Assembly (NCBI GenBank): GCA_001695595.3
Contig: MBPM02000002.1
Span: 496,001-560,000 of the forward strand
Reading direction: 5' to 3'
Source: Plasmopara viticola
Lineage: Eukaryota > Oomycota > Peronosporomycetes > Peronosporales > Peronosporaceae
Length of the DNA stretch: 64,000 nucleotides
Shown: one piece after another, positions 59,733-64,000 of the stretch
Numbering within the stretch: the first letter of the stretch is position 1
How the letters are laid out: every line of letters begins with the position of its first letter
Position numbers and translations under genes: made by a program
Notes under the pieces: generated by a model
What the model saw: the letters and a program-made list of their open reading frames with translations, nothing else
Told to the model about the DNA's origin: nothing
The model's database searches: none

Positions 59733-60719
59733 ATGCTGGCGCTCTCACTCGCATCCGCACGTGCTCGGCTATTGCACAACCCTGGAGCCGCTTCCAGCGC
59801 CACACGATGTTGCAAGCTCAACAACCAGACTAGCTCCATTGCTAGTCACTATAGTCACCGCATGCCACAACCTTTGCGAGTCGTTTTTTCGACGTGTGAC
59901 GGCTCTAGAATCGATGGACAACACAGCATTCAAGAGAAGAGCGAGGAAAGTGACGGCAAAATGAGTGCACTCGAGCGTCTTTTGCATTCTTCTCAACACT
60001 TTCGACTCGACGAGGAAGGTGATCATGATGTAGCCTATGAAGCTACCAAGGAAAAGGAAGACAACGAATCGGTTGTCAGTAAATGGCAATTGGAGAGCAG
60101 AAGTCGACCCAAGCACCCAAGGAGCAGTCGCTACTCATTCGCGCCTAAGCGCAATACGTTCCATCGTCGTGGGAACGTTGATCGCCATTGGCAACTTGGA
60201 CGAAAGGCTAGGAGCCATATCGTTAGTAAGGAAATGGACGAAATTGACTATGAGAACGAGCTGGAAAACGTCTGGGACGAGCAAGAACTCAAGCGGCGTA
60301 AATTTTACCAAGCCTTGCGCCGCGAACAAGACAAGAATCATGTGTGTACGAATTGTGGAGAACGTGGCCACCGTCCGAGAAATTGCCTCGTCCCGCCCAT
60401 CTGTTCAAACTGCGGCAACTTGGGTCACACAGCGCATCAGTGTCGACGCAAGAGGCTTCCCGACTCGATTGATGAATTTCTTATACAAGAGAAAGCGTTG
60501 GAGTTGAAGCGAAAGAAGAACCACACACTTCGACAGCGAGCAGCTGAAGCAGCTAAGAACCCCGATTTGCCACGCCCGATAGAAGTGCCGACTAGTGATT
60601 TCAATAAGCGGAACGAGAGCCTCCGCAAGGAATTGGACGCTGAACTTGACGCCTACGCTGACAAGCTCGAGAAGAAGGCTCGGAAACGCAAGGAATTAGC
60701 AACGCAAAAGGTAGATTAA
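59733..60719 (+). CDS. CCHC zinc-knuckle protein with possible mitochondrial presequence
   Basis: Single-exon protein of 328 aa. Two CCHC knuckles, C205-C208-H213-C218 and C224-C227-H232-C237, are separated by five residues. Such pairs usually bind single-stranded RNA or DNA. The N-terminal 35 or so residues (MLALSLASARARLLHNPGAA) are rich in Ala, Ser, Leu and Arg without acids, typical of a mitochondrial targeting sequence. A basic middle part and a long charged helix (DAELDAYADKLEKKARKRKE) follow. Starting at Met44 or Met76 would remove the presequence, so dual targeting is possible. I cannot name an orthologue. The gene is convergent with 5-oxoprolinase, only 56 bp away. Confidence 0.8.
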   Translation: MLALSLASARARLLHNPGAASSATRCCKLNNQTSSIASHYSHRMPQPLRVVFSTCDGSRIDGQHSIQEKSEESDGKMSALERLLHSSQHFRLDEEGDHDVAYEATKEKEDNESVVSKWQLESRSRPKHPRSSRYSFAPKRNTFHRRGNVDRHWQLGRKARSHIVSKEMDEIDYENELENVWDEQELKRRKFYQALRREQDKNHVCTNCGERGHRPRNCLVPPICSNCGNLGHTAHQCRRKRLPDSIDEFLIQEKALELKRKKNHTLRQRAAEAAKNPDLPRPIEVPTSDFNKRNESLRKELDAELDAYADKLEKKARKRKELATQKVD

Positions 60720-60775
60720 ACAGTCATGAACGAGAAAGAGATGACAATGTAAAAGCAATATTGTTGTCCGTTGCT

Positions 60776-63700
60776 TTATGAAACAGCTCCGTAGCCTCCA
60801 CCACCAGGTGTATAAAGCGTCAAGATCTCACCCGGTACCACGTCCACCGTATTCTTGCCACCCAAATTCACTGTATACCCACCAAGACGCTGCAACAAGT
60901 TGAGGCCGCGTGCACCGGGTGCGCCACCTTCCATCCCGAACGGCTGGAACGCACGACGTTCGGATAAGATACTCACCGTCATACTTTTTAGAAACTCAAT
61001 CTGACGCACGACGCCGTCACCTCCACGAAACTTGCCAGTGCCACCCGATCCTTTACGAAGGTGAAAGGCACGCAACAGCACAAAATAGCGTTTCTCAAGA
61101 ATCTCCGGATCCGTAATGCGTGTATTCGTCATGTGCGTGTGGATTCCGCTACGTCCATGCCAAGAAGGACCAGCTCCGGCACCACCTGCAATGGTCTCGT
61201 AATAGCCTCCCAGTGTCGCACTACCAAACGTAAGGTTGTTCATGCAGCCTTGAGAGGCTGCGCAAGCTCCAAAAGCCTTAAGAATGACATCCGTAATGCG
61301 TTGACTCGTCAGCACGTTGCCACCCACGACGGCAGCGTTGTCACTTGGATTTAAGATACTGCCTTCTTTTGGAAAGCGTACGTCGATAGGCGTAAAGCAT
61401 CCTTGATTCAACGGCAAATCTTCATCCAGAAGCAAGCAGCGTAGGCAGTAGATAATGGCAGAGTACGTCACAGCTGGCGGCGAATTGACATTGCCAAAGA
61501 CTTCTGGTCCCGTGCCGGCAAAGTCAAAGATGGCCGAGTCCGTACGGCGATCGATTGAGATCTCCAACGCAATTCTCGTGCCATCATCCATAAAGTCTTC
61601 GGCGTGCACGACCCCGACTTCAGGCAAATTTTGCTGAAGGGAAAACTCGTGCAACATGTTGCGTACTGCCATCTCGGCAGCTTGCTGAATGTAGTCCATG
61701 TAAGCCGTCACGACAGGAAGCGAGTACTCACTACACAGTTCGCGCATGAGCACAACACCACGTTGATTGGCTGCGACTTGGGCGCGCAGGTCCGAGAGAT
61801 TGTCACGCAAGTTACGCGTGCCAATTCGGGGCTGTCCCAAATCATTGATCTGACCCTTTTGCAAGAGAATGTCGGTGATTTCAGCCTCCCGAAAAGCACC
61901 TACTTTACCGTCCACTAGCTTGAAAGCCACAATAGCTGCGCCTTCTTCCGCCAACGTCTTGGACAACGGAGGCATGGAACCGGGTGAGATACCACCTATG
62001 TCGGCGTGATGTCCACGGCTAGCAACAAAAAACTCAATCTTACCGCTCGTGGGGTCAAAGACTGGTGTCATGACGGTAATGTCTGGTAAATGCGAGCCGC
62101 CAGCGAGTTGTGGATGGTTTGACACGAGCACGTCTCCATCATGGAGATCAGTGCCCCAGAATTTAAGCTGATGGCGCACAGCTTGTTGCATGGCCCCCAA
62201 GTGAACGGGAAGATGCGGTGCATTTGCTACAAGTCCACCGTCAGGACCAAAGAGCGCACACGAAAAGTCCAAACGCTCTTTAATGTTCACAGACACGGAC
62301 GTACGGGCCAAAGTACGGCCCATTTGCTCAGCAATGCCCATAAAACGATGCGAAAACACGGATAGCTGAATCGGGTCGAGTGGGACGTCTTCAGCACGCT
62401 GCACACCATTCGTCTTGTCCCCCTCTGCATCTTGAGCACTTGACGTTAAATACAAATCCCCGCTACGCAAAACTTGCACTACCCACTCAGGCTCAACCAC
62501 AACTGTTGCTGTGCCTTGCATGATAATCGCGGGTCCGCTATACTTGGTTTCCAGTCTCTCCATCAAATGTTCGTGAAGGTAGACAGGAATCGACTTCCAG
62601 ATCTTTTCTTTTTCAAAGTAAAACTGGGTCGTTGAGGTGGGCAAACATGGCTCGACCGCGTCACAAGCAAAAGCCTTGAGCGCAGGATCTTTCAGCTGTG
62701 GCGACACCGTTGCACGAACACGGATATCGTCAATGAGAATGGCACGATTTTGCAGCACAAACCCAAACTCGCGCTGATACTTTTGAACAAAATTGTCATC
62801 GAAAGGAAAGATAGTCAACGCAGCCGCATCACGAGCTGGAGGTTTTCCTTGCGTACCTACTGGCCCATGGGTCATCACTGCATTGTCCGTGCCTTCGTAG
62901 CGTAGATTCAGAAAATACTGCACCTGCACGTCCTTGTCCTGAAACCCGTCACCAACCAATTCCTTAATTGCTTCGTCTGCGAGCTGAACAAGACTGTTTA
63001 CAACAGCCAGCTTGGTTTCAGTGTTGTATACTGCTGACGAAGGCAATTGCTTGTCTACGACACTATCTGCCACACTCAAGCCGTAGGCAGAAAGAATGCC
63101 ACTGTACCGATGGATATAGACCTTTGACATGCCCAACGCCTTTGCAATCGAGCACGCATGCTGCGGTCCAGCACCACCAAAGCATGCCAATATATGTGTG
63201 CTAATATCGTAGCCTCTATTCTGCGTAAGGTTTCGAATCGGCCGGCACATGGCTTCGTTTGCCACCCGCAAAAAACCCGACGCGACGTCTTCCATTGTGT
63301 ACTCATTAGCACTGGCAGAGGCATTTATCTCCTTGGTGAGCTCTTCAAACGCTTTCTTAGACCCCGCTACATCCAGCGGTTCGTTCTCGTTAGGACCAAA
63401 GATTCGAGGAAAATATTCGGGCAAAATCCGTCCCATCACGAGGTTCGCATCCGTGACACTAAGAAAGCCGTTCTTTCGGTAACAAACAGGACCAGGGTGT
63501 GCACGAACGGACTCGGGTCCGACGAGAAAGAGGCCATTCTTGTAAAAGAGTCGCGAGCCACCTCCGGCCGCAACCGTTTGAATGTCAAGCTGTGGGGCTC
63601 GTACAGTCACATTGGCCGTCACGCTGTCAAGGACATGCTCAAAGATACCGTCAAACCGCGATACATCGGTCGACGTGCCGCCCATATCAAAGCCAATCAC

Positions 63701-64000
63701 GGCACAAGCCGCGTCCGACGCCTCGGGCGGACGCGTTGTACGGGCATAACCCACAACACCACCGGCTGGACCCGACAGGATAGCTCGATGGCCGTAAAAG
63801 TGCTTCATTCGCGCAAGCCCACCGTCACTTTGCATAAAACTAATCTTCACATTCTCCAACCCGGGACCGAAACCGGCACAAAACGACGCGACATACTTCT
63901 TAATGACGGGCGTCAAGTACGCGTCGGCACACGTGGTGAAGCCACGTGGCACTACTTTGACCATGGGCATCACTTCCGACGACAAGGAGATTTGCGTGAA
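60776..64000 (-). CDS. OPLAH: 5-oxoprolinase (ATP-hydrolysing), 5' end beyond the window
   Basis: Converts 5-oxo-L-proline to glutamate with ATP hydrolysis in the gamma-glutamyl (glutathione) cycle, in the cytosol. About 1075 C-terminal residues are present as one open frame that continues past base 64000. The complete enzyme is about 1280-1290 residues, so roughly the first 210 are outside. No ATG near 63985 is a credible start. The hydantoinase-A half shows LSSEVMPMVKVVPRG and GFDMGGTSTDVSRFDG (phosphate-binding). The hydantoinase-B half starts near PIQLSVFSHRFMGIAEQMG and includes RLDFSCALFGPDGGLVANAPHLPVHLG. The C-terminus ends with TPGGGGYG, typical of the family. No frameshift or stop is seen. 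Confidence 0.95.
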   Translation of the reverse strand, partial: FTQISLSSEVMPMVKVVPRGFTTCADAYLTPVIKKYVASFCAGFGPGLENVKISFMQSDGGLARMKHFYGHRAILSGPAGGVVGYARTTRPPEASDAACAVIGFDMGGTSTDVSRFDGIFEHVLDSVTANVTVRAPQLDIQTVAAGGGSRLFYKNGLFLVGPESVRAHPGPVCYRKNGFLSVTDANLVMGRILPEYFPRIFGPNENEPLDVAGSKKAFEELTKEINASASANEYTMEDVASGFLRVANEAMCRPIRNLTQNRGYDISTHILACFGGAGPQHACSIAKALGMSKVYIHRYSGILSAYGLSVADSVVDKQLPSSAVYNTETKLAVVNSLVQLADEAIKELVGDGFQDKDVQVQYFLNLRYEGTDNAVMTHGPVGTQGKPPARDAAALTIFPFDDNFVQKYQREFGFVLQNRAILIDDIRVRATVSPQLKDPALKAFACDAVEPCLPTSTTQFYFEKEKIWKSIPVYLHEHLMERLETKYSGPAIIMQGTATVVVEPEWVVQVLRSGDLYLTSSAQDAEGDKTNGVQRAEDVPLDPIQLSVFSHRFMGIAEQMGRTLARTSVSVNIKERLDFSCALFGPDGGLVANAPHLPVHLGAMQQAVRHQLKFWGTDLHDGDVLVSNHPQLAGGSHLPDITVMTPVFDPTSGKIEFFVASRGHHADIGGISPGSMPPLSKTLAEEGAAIVAFKLVDGKVGAFREAEITDILLQKGQINDLGQPRIGTRNLRDNLSDLRAQVAANQRGVVLMRELCSEYSLPVVTAYMDYIQQAAEMAVRNMLHEFSLQQNLPEVGVVHAEDFMDDGTRIALEISIDRRTDSAIFDFAGTGPEVFGNVNSPPAVTYSAIIYCLRCLLLDEDLPLNQGCFTPIDVRFPKEGSILNPSDNAAVVGGNVLTSQRITDVILKAFGACAASQGCMNNLTFGSATLGGYYETIAGGAGAGPSWHGRSGIHTHMTNTRITDPEILEKRYFVLLRAFHLRKGSGGTGKFRGGDGVVRQIEFLKSMTVSILSERRAFQPFGMEGGAPGARGLNLLQRLGGYTVNLGGKNTVDVVPGEILTLYTPGGGGYGAVS

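Noticed and set aside
1..64000. Secreted RXLR or Crinkler-type effector genes, CRISPR arrays and rRNA genes
   Set aside because: No frame combined a signal peptide with an RXLR or LFLAK-like motif, and no spaced repeat array or rRNA-like segment was seen.

Overview
The window looks like nuclear DNA from an oomycete, probably of the Peronosporales (Phytophthora or downy-mildew lineage). This is an inference. It rests on compact genes with short introns (about 50-115 nt), donors mostly of the form GTRNGT (GTACGT, GTGCGT, GTAAGG) with CAG/TAG acceptors, housekeeping proteins with a stramenopile look, and decayed MULE and LINE-type elements. No bacterial, organellar or viral features were seen.

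Layout. 1-8716: gene-poor DNA with small repeats and hairpins. 8717-13020 (+): a five-exon cytosolic peptide:N-glycanase with unusual accessory domains. 13631-14335 (-): a Cys-rich hypothetical protein; 14392-14751 (+): an orphan open frame. 14752-23734: gene-poor, holding a broken MULE transposase (about 17690-18860, -). 23735-31246: a compact island with PSMD12/Rpn5 (+, 3 exons), pICln (-, 2 exons), DIS3L2-like 3'-5' exoribonuclease (-) and TFIIF alpha/RAP74 (-). 31247-43708: gene-poor, with a LINE 3' fragment and a dispersed repeat. 43709-51115: a 9-exon putative membrane protein (-), a 5-exon Tctex-type dynein light chain (+) and a 6-exon kinesin-3 (-). 51116-57609: gene-poor, with copies of the same repeats. 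57610-64000: SRP receptor beta (+, 3 exons), CAF1/CNOT7 deadenylase (-), a CCHC zinc-knuckle protein (+) and the 3' part of 5-oxoprolinase (-, running off the window).

The genes are housekeeping and need not form one pathway, but themes recur: protein quality control (PNGase, proteasome lid), RNA processing and decay (pICln, DIS3L2, CAF1, TFIIF), microtubule transport (kinesin-3, Tctex), ER targeting (SR beta) and glutathione turnover (5-oxoprolinase). Several genes only appear after splicing by hand. The dynein light chain and the 9-exon protein are made of exons as short as 29-42 nt and are invisible as long open frames. Dense gene islands alternate with 6-12 kb of decayed repeat DNA, which fits the uneven gene spacing known from oomycete genomes.
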